Below are positions 9,137 to 19,714 of a DNA stretch of 64,000 nt, piece by piece; the stretch's first letter is position 1, and each line of letters opens with the position of its first letter. The notes below the pieces were generated by a model. It ran no database searches. It was given only the letters and a program-made list of their open reading frames with translations, and was not told the origin of the DNA. Both the position numbers and the translations under genes were made by a program. The stretch is from Planctomycetota bacterium. GTDB taxonomy: Bacteria > Planctomycetota > UBA1135 > UBA2386. The stretch is taken from the NCBI GenBank assembly GCA_019636245.1, contig JAHBXX010000018.1, forward strand, positions 1 through 64,000, given 5' to 3'.

Positions 9137-11830
9137 GTGCGGTCGTCGATCGTGCTGCTGCTGCTCGCCCTGCTCGGCGGCATCGCCGCGATGCTGTGGC
9201 AGTCGGCGGCCGACGCCCCGCCGCCGCCGGCCCTCGCCGACGCGGCCCCACCGCCGGCGACGACGCCGGCCGCGGCCGCCGCCGATCCGGTCCTCGGACC
9301 GCTGGCGGCGGCCGCAGACGAGGCCCCGGACGAGCCGGCCGACGAACGCACGGCCGCCGACGCGGATCCGGGCCCCGACGCGGCCGAGGCGCGCACCGCG
9401 CTGGTCGTGCGCGGCGAGCCGCCGGTGCCCGTGCCCGACGTCGAGGTGCTGTTCGTCGACGAGCGCGACGCCGGCGCCCGGCTGCAGGGACTGCCGGTGG
9501 CGCCGCTGCGCCCCGAGTGGCCCGAGCTCTGGGGCCAGCGCGTGCGCACCGATGCCGCCGGCCGCGCTGCCCTGCCCGGCCCGCGCGGCACGCTGCTGGT
9601 CGCCGCCCGCAGCGGCGACGAGTTCGCGTTCGCGACGCTGCGGCCTGGCCGGCCGCAGGTGACGCTGGTGCTCGCCGCCGACGAACAGGTCGACGTGCGG
9701 GTCGTGGCCGCCGACGGCCGCCCGGCCGCGGCGGCGCCGATCGCGGTGCTGCAGTCGCTCGGCAAGGACAGCGCCGAGGTGCTCTGGCAGGGCGACGCCG
9801 ACCACGACGGCCGCGTCCTGCTGCGCCATTTCCAGGTGCACCGCCGGGCGGCGAAGCCGCCGCCCGAGGTCGAGGCCTTCGCGGTGCTCGCCCGGCTGCC
9901 GGCGTCGCCGCCGATCCACGCGCTGTTCCCCGGCCGGCCGGCGGGGCGCGAGCCGGTGCTGCTGCGGCTGCCGCCGATGGCGACCCTGACCGTGGAGCTG
10001 ACCGACCACCACGGCGCGCCGCTCCTGTCGCCGGCCTGGGTCGCCGTGCGGCTCGAAGGACCGACCGAAGGCAAGGCGCCGTTCGCGTTCCCCGACCACC
10101 TGCTGCTGCGCCATGCGCCGCGTCCCGCCGGCCGCGACGTGGTCGTCGTGCCGTTCGTCACCGCCGGCCGCGACGTGCGCGTCACCGCCCACTTCGAATG
10201 CGACCGCAAGGGCACCAGCCGCGTGCTGTCCGGGCTCGCCGCCGACCGCACGACGACGGTCGCCCTGCCGCTCGGCCCCGGCCAGGTGCTGCTCGCCGGC
10301 CGCGCGCTCCATGCCGACCTCGAGCCGCTGGGGCCGACCCAGCTGCCGGCGGCGGTCTGGCACGGCGAACGCGTGCTGCAGACCGGCGGCCTGCACACGC
10401 TCGCCGACGGCCGCTTCGACTTCGTGCTGGCGGCGCGCGGCGAGCCGCCTCCGTTCGTGCTGCTCGCCCGCTTCGAGCTCACGCCCATGGGCAAGCCGCC
10501 GGCGACCGCGGGCGCCCGGGCCGCGCTGTCCACCCTGCAGGGCGGCCGCCGCGTCGAGCTCGGCGACCTGGTGTTCGGCGCGCTGCCGCCTCTGGCCACC
10601 GGGGTCGTCGTCGACGACCGCGGCGAACCGATCGCCGGCGTCGACGTGCGCGTGCAGGGCAAACTGGCCACCCGCCGCGGCGAGAGCTGGCAGGACCTGC
10701 CCCAGCTCGCCACCCGCACCGACGACGGTGGCGCCTTCGAGCTGCTGGGCGAGCTGCCGCCGGGCGAACTGCGCCTGCGCGGCGACACCGACCGCCACTT
10801 CGCCGCCACCGAGCCGCTGCGGCTGCAGGGCCAGCGCCTGCGCCTCTGCCTCGAGCGCAACGGCATCGTGCGCGGCCGCGTGCTGCTGCCGGACTGGCTC
10901 GCCGACGAAGCCGCATCGCTGACCCTGCAGCCGTTCGACGAGGCGCTGCGCGAGACGCGCAGCCGTTCCGTGCCGCTGCGGCGCCGCGGCGGCGGCCGCT
11001 TCGTGGTCGAGCCGCTGCACGCCGGCCGCTACGACGCGATCGTGCGGGTGCGCAACGTCGACCGGCCGATCGCCGTGGTGGCCGACGTCTTCGTGCCGCC
11101 CGGCGAGTCGCGCGATCCGCGCCTGCAGGCGCTCGACCTGCAGCAGTCGCTGTTCCGCTACCGCCTGCGCGCCGTCGACGCCGCCGGCCAGCTGGTGCCG
11201 TTCGACGGCCCGATCCAGGCGCGGCTGTCGATGCCCGATGGCGCCATCGCCGAGGCGGGCTTCCGCTGGCAGCGCGGCCGCAGCGAGCTGATCACGCCGG
11301 GCACGCAGGCCGAACTGGTGCTGTTCGGCCGCGGCTTCCGGCCGCAGCGTCTGGTGCTGGGCCCCGGCGACCACGACGTCTACCTGCCGTCCCTGCGACC
11401 GGCGCTGCTGCAGCTGCCCGGCGCCCGCGCGCTCTGCGGACCGGAGCGGCGCGTGCGCGTGTCGGTGGTGCTCGAGCAGGCGACCGGGTTCCCGGAGACG
11501 CTGGCCGGCATCGACCAGCGCACCGGCCAGAACTTCCAGTTCGCGCGCTGGGACCTCGGCCGCAGCAGCGGCGCCTGGCTCGAGCAGGGCGACACCGTCG
11601 AGGTGCCGCTGATGCTCAGCGGCCGCTACGAGGTGCTGCTGCGCGTGCACGCGACCGGCAGCGAACGCTCGCCGCAGGCCTCGGTCTCGCTCGGCGTGCA
11701 CGAACTGTCGGTCGATGCGGCATCGCTGCTGCCGCTGCGCATCGCCGTCGACGCGGCCGCGCTGCAGCGGGCGCTCGCCGAGGTCGACGCCCGCCAGCGC
11801 GCCGCCGCTACGCCACCGGCGCGGCGCTGA
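9137..11830 (+). CDS. large membrane-anchored protein with carboxypeptidase-regulatory-like repeats, function unknown
   Basis: An 897-residue protein with an N-terminal membrane anchor (SIVLLLLALLGGIAAMLW, residues 4-21). An Ala/Pro/Asp-rich spacer runs to about 90, then a long extracytoplasmic part of beta-rich repeats. Several segments follow the carboxypeptidase-D regulatory-like (CarboxypepD_reg) pattern, for example TGVVVDDRGEPIAGVDVRV followed by RTDDGGAFELLGELPPGELR. No catalytic motif was recognised. Such proteins are common and large in Planctomycetota and are probably envelope or adhesion proteins. GTG 9137 was chosen because it immediately precedes the anchor and lies seven bases after a -10 box. 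The 3' end overlaps the convergent FkbM gene by 23 bases. Confidence 0.75.
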   Translation: MRSSIVLLLLALLGGIAAMLWQSAADAPPPPALADAAPPPATTPAAAAADPVLGPLAAAADEAPDEPADERTAADADPGPDAAEARTALVVRGEPPVPVPDVEVLFVDERDAGARLQGLPVAPLRPEWPELWGQRVRTDAAGRAALPGPRGTLLVAARSGDEFAFATLRPGRPQVTLVLAADEQVDVRVVAADGRPAAAAPIAVLQSLGKDSAEVLWQGDADHDGRVLLRHFQVHRRAAKPPPEVEAFAVLARLPASPPIHALFPGRPAGREPVLLRLPPMATLTVELTDHHGAPLLSPAWVAVRLEGPTEGKAPFAFPDHLLLRHAPRPAGRDVVVVPFVTAGRDVRVTAHFECDRKGTSRVLSGLAADRTTTVALPLGPGQVLLAGRALHADLEPLGPTQLPAAVWHGERVLQTGGLHTLADGRFDFVLAARGEPPPFVLLARFELTPMGKPPATAGARAALSTLQGGRRVELGDLVFGALPPLATGVVVDDRGEPIAGVDVRVQGKLATRRGESWQDLPQLATRTDDGGAFELLGELPPGELRLRGDTDRHFAATEPLRLQGQRLRLCLERNGIVRGRVLLPDWLADEAASLTLQPFDEALRETRSRSVPLRRRGGGRFVVEPLHAGRYDAIVRVRNVDRPIAVVADVFVPPGESRDPRLQALDLQQSLFRYRLRAVDAAGQLVPFDGPIQARLSMPDGAIAEAGFRWQRGRSELITPGTQAELVLFGRGFRPQRLVLGPGDHDVYLPSLRPALLQLPGARALCGPERRVRVSVVLEQATGFPETLAGIDQRTGQNFQFARWDLGRSSGAWLEQGDTVEVPLMLSGRYEVLLRVHATGSERSPQASVSLGVHELSVDAASLLPLRIAVDAAALQRALAEVDARQRAAATPPARR

Positions 11831-12755
11831 CGGCCCGGGCGCCCGGCACGGCGATCACGTTGTGCAGCTTGCGGCCGACCATGGTCGCCGGGTCGTAGGG
11901 GCGCAGGCGACCGCTGGCCAACCAGCGCAGCTCGTAGCCGAGCTCCTGCACGAACCGGCAGACCTCCAGGCCGCTGGTGCCGGCGCGCTGCAGCGCCGCC
12001 TCGTTGACCTCGAACAGCAGCACCGGCCGGTGCCGGCGCAGCAGCCCGGTCGCGCCGTGCAGCACCTCGAGCTCGAGCCCCTCGACGTCGATCTTCACGA
12101 AGTCGAGCCGCTCGGCCGAGGCCAGCACGTCGTCGAGCCGCGCCACCTCGACGTCGACGCCCTGCCCGCCGTCGGCGAGGAACGCCGAACCGGGATTGCC
12201 CGGGATCGCGACCCGCAGCCGCGCGGTGCCCGGCGCGCGACCCAGCCCGAGCCCGTGCACGACGACGTGCGCGACCCGGCTGAGCTCCAGGTTGCGGCGC
12301 AGGCAGGCGAGCATGTCCGGCGCCGGTTCGAACACGTGCACCCGCCCCGCCGGCACCGCCGCCGCGAACGCCAGGGCCGTGGTGCCGATGTTGCCGCCGA
12401 CGTCGGCCACGACGCCGTCCTCTGGGCACAGGCGGCGGCAGGCGAACGCCACCTCGTTCTCGCCGGGGCCGAAGCCGAGCGCCAGCACGTCGGTGAGCCG
12501 CGACAGGTCGAGCTCCATGACGATGCGGGGCGCGAACCGGACCACCACCGGCGTCGGCCGCGCGCGCGGCACGGCGCCGAGGCAGCGGCCGATGTTCCAG
12601 ACCGCCCGCCAGCGCCGCGAGTCGAACCAGGTCGAGCGCGCGAGTCCCGACCGTCGCCAGCACCAGCGCAGCAGCCGCGCCACCGGCAGGTGCAGCGGCA
12701 ACAGCGCCCGGCGCCAGCGCGGCAGCAGGGCAGGCTCGAGCGGGTGGAACTGCAT
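11808..12755 (-). CDS. FkbM-family SAM-dependent methyltransferase
   Basis: A 315-residue class I methyltransferase of the FkbM type, usually acting on hydroxyl groups of sugars or small metabolites. The SAM-binding motif I is VVADVGGNIGTTAL (about residues 110-123), followed by VHVFEPAPDMLACLRRNL. The FkbM core motif FVKIDVEGLELEVLHGA (about 210-226) is intact, with a late LLFEVNEAALQRAG. Start ATG 12755; a TATGCT -10-like box lies 12 bases upstream, inside the end of the inositol-phosphatase gene. Its acceptor may be the exopolysaccharide of the neighbouring operon, but this is inference from proximity only. Confidence 0.85.
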   Translation of the reverse strand: MQFHPLEPALLPRWRRALLPLHLPVARLLRWCWRRSGLARSTWFDSRRWRAVWNIGRCLGAVPRARPTPVVVRFAPRIVMELDLSRLTDVLALGFGPGENEVAFACRRLCPEDGVVADVGGNIGTTALAFAAAVPAGRVHVFEPAPDMLACLRRNLELSRVAHVVVHGLGLGRAPGTARLRVAIPGNPGSAFLADGGQGVDVEVARLDDVLASAERLDFVKIDVEGLELEVLHGATGLLRRHRPVLLFEVNEAALQRAGTSGLEVCRFVQELGYELRWLASGRLRPYDPATMVGRKLHNVIAVPGARAVSAAPVA

Positions 12756-12767
12756 GCCGCGCCAGGC

Positions 12768-12773
12768 AGCATA
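12768..12773 (-). promoter_or_regulatory. -10-like box TATGCT before the FkbM gene
   Basis: TATGCT on the minus strand, preceded by TGCGG, which resembles an extended -10. It is 12 bases from ATG 12755. No convincing -35 was seen. Confidence 0.3.
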
Positions 12774-12796
12774 CCGCACCGCCCGCGCGGGGCCGC

Positions 12797-13639
12797 TCAG
12801 GCGGGCGGCGGCCCGCCGACCACGGCCTGCAGGGCGCCGTGCAGCCGGGCGTTCGTCGCCAGCACCTGCCCGCCGAACAACCAGTCGTCGCCGCCGGCGA
12901 GGTCGGTGACCCGGCCGCCCGCCTCCTGCACGAGCACGGCGCCGGCGGCGACGTCGTACGGCGCCAGGTAGAGCTCCCAGTAGCCGTCGTAGATCCCCGC
13001 CGCCGTGTAGCACAGGTCGAGTTCGGCCGAGCCCAGCCGGCGCAGGTCGCGGCACAGCGGCAGCACGCGCGCGAGGCGGCCGGCGTTGTCGTCGCGGCCG
13101 GGCTCGTTGCGGTTGTAGGAGAAGCCGGTCGCCAGCAGCGCATCGGCGAGTTCGGCGGTCGCCGACACCCGCAGCACCTCGGCCCGGCCGTCGGCGAAGC
13201 GGCGCTGGGCGCCGCCGCCGCGCCAGGCCACGAACGTCTCGCCGAGCACGGGCGCGTGCACGACGCCGACGACCGGCGTGCGCCCGTGCACGAGCGCGAT
13301 GGCGACGGCGAAGAACGGCAGCCCGTGCACGAAGTTCGTCGTGCCGTCGAGCGGGTCGACGACCCAGGTCCAGTCGCTGGACTTGCTGGCCAGGCCGGCG
13401 GCCGTCAGCACGCCCTCCTCGGCCAGCACCGCATGCTCGGGGAACGCCTGCAGCAGACCGCCGACGACGATCTCCTCGGCGGCGCGGTCGGCGGCGGTGA
13501 CCAGTTCGCGCCGCTGCCCTTTGGTGGCGACGCCGGTGCGCACGGCGCTGCGGCGGCGCAGCAACTCGCCGCCGGCCGCGTGCGCCAGCCGGACCGCCGC
13601 CTCGGCGCCCGCCCGCAGGTCGACCGCCGCGGCGCTCAT
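12797..13639 (-). CDS. inositol-monophosphatase family protein
   Basis: A 280-residue metal-dependent phosphatase of the IMPase/SuhB/CysQ superfamily. The metal-binding motifs are intact: AEEG around residue 73, VVDPLDGTTNFVHG around residues 92-105, and the C-terminal YDVAAGAVLVQEAGG around 227-241. Likely substrates are inositol phosphate, histidinol phosphate or a sugar phosphate; the sequence does not decide. ATG 13639 overlaps the upstream DD-carboxypeptidase stop (ATGA), so the two are co-transcribed and translationally coupled. Confidence 0.9.
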   Translation of the reverse strand: MSAAAVDLRAGAEAAVRLAHAAGGELLRRRSAVRTGVATKGQRRELVTAADRAAEEIVVGGLLQAFPEHAVLAEEGVLTAAGLASKSSDWTWVVDPLDGTTNFVHGLPFFAVAIALVHGRTPVVGVVHAPVLGETFVAWRGGGAQRRFADGRAEVLRVSATAELADALLATGFSYNRNEPGRDDNAGRLARVLPLCRDLRRLGSAELDLCYTAAGIYDGYWELYLAPYDVAAGAVLVQEAGGRVTDLAGGDDWLFGGQVLATNARLHGALQAVVGGPPPA

Positions 13640-15015
13640 CGTGCAACCGGCAGCGCGTCGGCGGCCGCCACCAGTTCCTCCTGCAGCCGCTTCAGGTCCT
13701 TGTTGCGGCCGTCCTGCCGCGCGTCGTAGTTCATCAGGATCACGAACCAGCGCGGCGTGCCGTCGCGACCGTGCACGACCCCCGACAGCGCCGACACGCC
13801 GCGGATCCAGCCGGTCTTGGCGCGCACCCGGCCGACCAGGTCGGTGCCGGCGAAGCGGTCGGCCAGCGTGCCGGTGCGACCGGCCACCGGCAGGCAGTCG
13901 ACGAAGACCTCCCCCGCCGGCGTGTTCGCGGTGACCAGCATCGCCGCGGCGAGCAGGCCCGGCGTCACGCGGCTGTCGCGCGACAGGCCCGAGCCGTCGA
14001 GGAGCAGCGTGCCCGCCGGCAGCTCGCCGAGCCGCGCCGTCAGCCGATCGCGCATCACCGCGAGCCCGCCGGCGAGGCTGCCGTCGCCGGCCGTGCGGGC
14101 GCCGAGCACCCGGAGGCACTGTTCGGCGGCGAAGTTCGACGAATCCTCGAGCATGCGCGCGAGCGCCGGCCGCAGCGCACTGCGATGCCGATGCACGACG
14201 GCGTCGGCGACCGCCGCGGGCCGTTCGCCGGCGACGGCGATGCCGGCCGCCGCCAGCGACCGGCGCAGCGCCGCGAGGTACCACGCCGACGGCTCCTGCA
14301 CCGCGGCGCGGATCGTGACCGGCGCGCCGCGACGCGGGAAGCGACCGCGCACCTGCACGGCGTCGTCGCGGTCGACGGCGCCGTAGGTCGCGTCCTTCGG
14401 CCGGTCGACGAGCTCGATGCTGCCGCGCAGCGCCCGGTCGGCGACCGGCGCCACGAGTTCGACCTGCGCCGCCGCGGCGCCGGCCGGAGCAGCGATCTGC
14501 AGCACGAACGTGCCCTGCTCGAGCACGAACGGCCCGGTCGGCGCGCAGTAGTAGGTCTGCAGCTGGTCGCGCGGCCAGCCCGGCGGCCGCGCCGGCCCGG
14601 TGAAGCAGCCGGGCTCGAGGTCGATGCCAGCCAGCGTGATGACGCCGCGCTGCCGCAGCGCCGCCGCGACCGCGCCGAACACCCGCTCGGGCGCGTGCTC
14701 GGTGTCGCGGATCCAGTTCGGGTCGCCGCTCGCCTCGACGACGAGACGGCCCGCGCGCAGGCGGAACACGGTCTCGAACGTGTGGTCGGGCCCGAGGCCG
14801 TCGAGCACCGCCGCCGCGGCCAGCAACTTCATGTTGCTGGCCGGCGCGAACGCTTCGCCGACCCGATGGCCGAACAGCAGCCGGCCCTCGGCGTCGCAGA
14901 CGGCGACGCCGGTGCGCGCGCCGAGCGCCTCGGCCGCCGCCACCACGCGTTCGCACGCCTGGCCGGGCAACCCGACCGCGAGCACCAGCACCACACACGA
15001 GCCCCACCGCGCCAT
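13636..15015 (-). CDS. dacB: D-alanyl-D-alanine carboxypeptidase/endopeptidase (PBP4, S13 family)
   Basis: A 459-residue periplasmic penicillin-binding protein that trims peptidoglycan stem peptides. It carries a signal peptide (ATG 15015, hydrophobic CVVLVLAVGL, likely cleavage near residue 20). The active-site motifs are SNMK (Ser60, Lys63), SSN (292-294) and KTG (400-402), with the large insertion between the first two that is typical of class C PBP4. A TATCCC box lies six bases before ATG 15015 on the minus strand, so the mRNA may be leaderless. Coupled downstream to the IMPase gene. Confidence 0.92.
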   Translation of the reverse strand: MARWGSCVVLVLAVGLPGQACERVVAAAEALGARTGVAVCDAEGRLLFGHRVGEAFAPASNMKLLAAAAVLDGLGPDHTFETVFRLRAGRLVVEASGDPNWIRDTEHAPERVFGAVAAALRQRGVITLAGIDLEPGCFTGPARPPGWPRDQLQTYYCAPTGPFVLEQGTFVLQIAAPAGAAAAQVELVAPVADRALRGSIELVDRPKDATYGAVDRDDAVQVRGRFPRRGAPVTIRAAVQEPSAWYLAALRRSLAAAGIAVAGERPAAVADAVVHRHRSALRPALARMLEDSSNFAAEQCLRVLGARTAGDGSLAGGLAVMRDRLTARLGELPAGTLLLDGSGLSRDSRVTPGLLAAAMLVTANTPAGEVFVDCLPVAGRTGTLADRFAGTDLVGRVRAKTGWIRGVSALSGVVHGRDGTPRWFVILMNYDARQDGRNKDLKRLQEELVAAADALPVAR

Positions 15016-15021
15016 CGCCGT

Positions 15022-15027
15022 GGGATA
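15022..15027 (-). promoter_or_regulatory. -10-like box TATCCC before dacB
   Basis: TATCCC on the minus strand, six bases before ATG 15015, placing the predicted transcript start at the start codon. A good -35 was not evident. Confidence 0.35.
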
Positions 15028-15086
15028 CCGCAAGCGATCCGCCGCCGCCAGCGGTCGCCGGCCGCGCGGCGCGATCGGGAGCGCCG

Positions 15087-15115
15087 TTCCGCCGCTGGTG
15101 CGGACGGGCTAGCCT
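15087..15115 (+). promoter_or_regulatory. sigma70-like promoter of the ThuA-DUF1080 gene, probably leaderless
   Basis: TTCCGC (15087-15092), 17 bases, TAGCCT (15110-15115). Seven bases then lead to ATG 15123, so +1 would coincide with the start codon. The same TTCCGC-17-TAGC arrangement precedes the BamE-like gene at 60861. Confidence 0.5.
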
Positions 15116-15122
15116 TGCCGTC

Positions 15123-16504
15123 ATGTCGCTCGTGCTGTTGCTGGCCGCGGCGCTGCCGCAGGGCCCCGCGCCCGCCCCTCCCGCCCCGATCCGGACCGCC
15201 CTGCTCACCGGCGCCAACAACCACGACTGGAAGTGGACCACGCCGGAGATCGCCAACACGCTCGGCGAGACCGGGCGCTTCGCCGTGACGACGGTCGACG
15301 ATCCGGCGACGTGGCTGGCCGCGCGCGGCGCCGACGACATGCAGCTCCTGGTGCTGGACTACAACGGCCCGCGCTGGGGCGAAGCGGCCGAGCGCGCCTT
15401 CGCCGCGGCGGTGCGCGCCGGCACGGGGGTCACCGTGGTGCACGCGGCGAACAACGCCTTCGCCGGCTGGCTCGACTACGAGCGCATCGTCGGCCTGTGC
15501 TGGCGCGAGGGCTCCGGCCACGGCGCCTACCACCCGTTCGACGTGCACGTCGTCGACCATCACCATCCGGTCACCGCCGGCATGGCCGACCTGCGCCTGC
15601 ACCCGGACGAGCTCTACCACCGGCTGGTGCCGACGCCGGGCGCCGACCACCGCGTGCTGCTGGCGGCGTTCAGCGACCCCAAGACCGGCGGCAGCGGGCG
15701 CCACGAGCCGATGGCGCTCGCCGGCACCTTCGGCGCCGGCCGCGTGTTCCACACCACGCTCGGCCACGTCTGGACCGGCGTGCCCGCGACGCGCGCCACG
15801 TGGATCGACCCCCAGCTGCGCCGGCTGGTCGCGCGCGGCAGCGAATGGGCCGCGACCGGCGAGGTCACGCTGTCGCCGGTGCCGCTGAACGCGCTGGCCG
15901 AGGAGGAACGCCTCGAGGGCTTCCAGTCGCTGTTCGACGGCCGCTCGCTGCGCAGCTGGCGCGGCTACCGCAGCGAGGCGCCGCCGGCCAACGGCTGGGT
16001 GGTGCGCGACGCTGCGATCGTGCACGTGCGCGGCGGCGGCGGCGGCGACCTCGTCACCGTCGACGAGTTCGACGACTTCGACCTGCGGTTCGCGTTCCGC
16101 GTCGCCGCCGGCGCCAACTCCGGCGTGATGTGGCACGTGCTCGAGACGGCCGACCAGACCTACATGACCGGACCCGAGTACCAGGTGCTCGACGACCTCG
16201 GCGCGCGGCCGGACCCGCGCCACGGCGTGGGCGCGCTCTACGACCTGGTGCCGGCCGTCGGCAAGACGGTGCGCCCTGCCGGCGAATGGAACGACGGCCG
16301 CATCGTCGTGCACGGCGGCCGGGTGCAGCACTGGCTGAACGGCGCCTGCGTGCTCGACGTGCCGTGCCGTGGTCCCGAGTGGGAGGCGATGGTGCAGCGC
16401 AGCAAGTTCCGCGACTGGCCGTTCGGCCGCGCCGGCCGCGGCCGCATCGCCCTGCAGGACCACGGCGACGAGGTCGCGTTCCGCAACCTCCGGATCCGCC
16501 CGCT

Positions 16505-16508
<4 letters not shown>
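15123..16508 (+). CDS. ThuA-like domain fused to a DUF1080 (3-keto-disaccharide hydrolase) domain
   Basis: A 461-residue secreted protein. After a short signal-like start (MSLVLLLAAALP), residues ~22-245 form a ThuA-like glutamine-amidotransferase-fold domain (IRTALLTGANNHDW, VVHAANNAFAGW, GTFGAGRVFHTTLGHV). Residues ~265-461 form a DUF1080 concanavalin-like domain (GFQSLFDGRSLRSW, ANSGVMWHVLE, GEWNDGRIVVHGGRVQHWLNG). This fusion is typical of Planctomycetota and related phyla. DUF1080 proteins include 3-keto-disaccharide hydrolases, so a periplasmic role in glycan breakdown is likely; the substrate is unknown. Its stop overlaps the response-regulator GTG by four bases. Confidence 0.9.
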
Positions 16509-17872
<1,364 letters not shown>

Positions 17873-17933
17873 GGACCGCGCGACCGCGCCGGGAACGGCA
17901 CGACCGCTGCCGCCCGCCGCGCCGCCGGACCGC

Positions 17934-18983
17934 TCACCAGCGCAGCAGCAGCAGCTCGCTGCAGAAGCCCGGCCCCATCGCCAGCATCAGGCCGAGGTCG
18001 CCGGGACCGCCGGGGTGGTTGCGCAGGGTGTCCTCGAGGATCATCAGCACGGAGGCGCTCGACAGGTTGCCGGCCCGCGCCAGCGCCTGCCAGCTGCAGC
18101 GCAGGTCGGCGCGCTGCAGGCCGAGGCCGTCCTGCAGCGCCTCGAGCACACGCGGGCCGCCCGGATGCGCGATCCAGCGCGCGATGTCCGTGCGCCGGCG
18201 GCCGAGATCGGCCAGGAAGGCGTCGACGTCGGCGGGCAGCCGTTCGCGGGCCACGGTCGGCACCTCGGCCGACAGCACGATGCGGAAGCCGTGCGCGCCG
18301 ATGTCCCAGCCCATCACCGATTCGGTCTCGGGGTAGAACACCGACCGGGTCGCCACCACGTCGGGACCGGAGCACCGATGGTCGGCGCCGACCACGACCG
18401 CCGCCGCGGCGCCGTCGCCGAACAGCCCGGTGCTGATCAGGTTCGCCACCGAACGGTCGCCGCGCTGCAGCGTCAGCGAGCACAGCTCGACGCACAGCAC
18501 CAGCGCCACGCCCTGGCGCTGGCCGCGCACGAGGTCGGCGGCGCGCGACACCGCGGCCGCACCGGCGACGCAGCCGAGCCCGAACAGCGGCAGCCGTTTG
18601 ACGTCCGGCCGCAGGCCCAGCCGGTCGACGAGGCGCGCGTCGATCGACGGGCTGACGGTGCCGGTCACGGTCGAGAACAGGATCGTGTCGACGTCGCGCG
18701 GCGTCAGGCCGGCGCGGTCGAGCGCGCGCCGGCAGGCCGCTTCGCCGAGTTCGGTCGCGCGCTGCCGCCAGGCGGCGTTGCAGGCGGTGAAGTCGGTGAG
18801 GCCGGCGTAGGCCTCGAGCGGCAACGCCAGGTGGCGCCCCTCGATGCCGGCGTTGGCGTGCAGCGCGCGCAGCCGCTCGGCGAGCCGCGGCTCGCCGCCG
18901 AAGGCCGCGACCAGGTACTCGGTCAGCGTGCGCTGGTCGTACCAGTGCTCGGGGAAGGCGGTCGCGACGGCGGCGATCTTCAC
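17934..18983 (-). CDS. type III polyketide synthase (chalcone/alkylresorcinol synthase family)
   Basis: A 349-residue thiolase-fold condensing enzyme that extends an acyl-CoA starter with malonyl-CoA and cyclises the chain. The catalytic triad is visible: Cys138 in LFGLGCVAGA, His273 in IAHPGG and Asn306 in GNLSSAS. The C-terminal GPGFCSELLLLRW is the usual GFGPG-like end of the family. GTG 18983 overlaps the stop of the upstream methyltransferase (GTGA), making this the last gene of a five-gene operon. Neighbouring ICMT-like and UbiG-like methyltransferases and a flavoprotein suggest an alkylresorcinol, alkylpyrone or quinone-type lipid; the exact product cannot be read from sequence. Confidence 0.92.
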   Translation of the reverse strand: MKIAAVATAFPEHWYDQRTLTEYLVAAFGGEPRLAERLRALHANAGIEGRHLALPLEAYAGLTDFTACNAAWRQRATELGEAACRRALDRAGLTPRDVDTILFSTVTGTVSPSIDARLVDRLGLRPDVKRLPLFGLGCVAGAAAVSRAADLVRGQRQGVALVLCVELCSLTLQRGDRSVANLISTGLFGDGAAAAVVVGADHRCSGPDVVATRSVFYPETESVMGWDIGAHGFRIVLSAEVPTVARERLPADVDAFLADLGRRRTDIARWIAHPGGPRVLEALQDGLGLQRADLRCSWQALARAGNLSSASVLMILEDTLRNHPGGPGDLGLMLAMGPGFCSELLLLRW

Positions 18984-19714
18984 GGACGGATCCTCGGCAG
19001 CAGATAGGGCACGGTGGCCCGATAGGCTCGGAAGCGATCGCCGAACAGTCGCTCCCAGCGCCTTTCCTTCCAGCGTGGACCGACCGCGCAGTAGCCGATC
19101 CAGGGCACCGACAACAGCGCCCAGTCCGGCGTCCAGCACGGCGCCGTCGCCAGCACCAGGGCGAAGCCAAGGTAGATCGGCTGCCGGCAGCGGGCGAACA
19201 GGCCCTGCGTGGGCATGCCGCCGTACGCCACCGGCCGGTCGCGCCACAGCGCCCACCAGCCGGCCGCGCCCGACTGCAGGCCGAGGCCCGCGTCCCACAG
19301 CGCCTTGACCAGGAACAGCCAGGCGGCGCCGAACAGCCCCCACTGCAGGGCGCCGGTCGCCCCCTCGGGTGCATGCCAGACGACGCCCGAGGGCGTCCAG
19401 GCCCAGAAGGCCAGCAGCAGCTGCAGCGAGCCGGTCAGCACGTAGGTCGTCGGCGCCAGCGTCTGGCCGTGGCCGACGGGCGACAGGAGCCGCAGCCACG
19501 GCCGGCCGCGCGCCGACAGCAGGAACGAGTGCAGCAGCGGGAACTGCAGCACCAGCACGAGGTTCGCCAGCCAGCCCCAACCGCCGGGCAGGCGGCCGGC
19601 GCCGCGCTGCAGGCCGGTGGCGAGGGCCAGCGCCATCGACGCCACCGCCGCGGCGAACGCCGTGTGGCACAGGAGCGCCATCGTCCCCGCCGCCCAGCGC
19701 CGGCGCCGCGTCAT
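18980..19714 (-). CDS. isoprenylcysteine carboxyl-methyltransferase-like membrane methyltransferase (SrsB-like)
   Basis: A 244-residue integral membrane protein with about six hydrophobic segments. The C-terminal signature of the ICMT/NnrU-like family is visible: GLFARCRQPIYLGFALVLAT, WIGYCAVGPRWKERRWERLFGDRF, then YRATVPYLLPRIRP. In Streptomyces srs clusters an ICMT-type enzyme (SrsB) methylates the phenolic hydroxyl of a type III PKS lipid, and the same role is inferred here. ATG 19714 overlaps the UbiG-like stop; its stop overlaps the polyketide synthase start. Confidence 0.8.
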   Translation of the reverse strand: MTRRRRWAAGTMALLCHTAFAAAVASMALALATGLQRGAGRLPGGWGWLANLVLVLQFPLLHSFLLSARGRPWLRLLSPVGHGQTLAPTTYVLTGSLQLLLAFWAWTPSGVVWHAPEGATGALQWGLFGAAWLFLVKALWDAGLGLQSGAAGWWALWRDRPVAYGGMPTQGLFARCRQPIYLGFALVLATAPCWTPDWALLSVPWIGYCAVGPRWKERRWERLFGDRFRAYRATVPYLLPRIRP

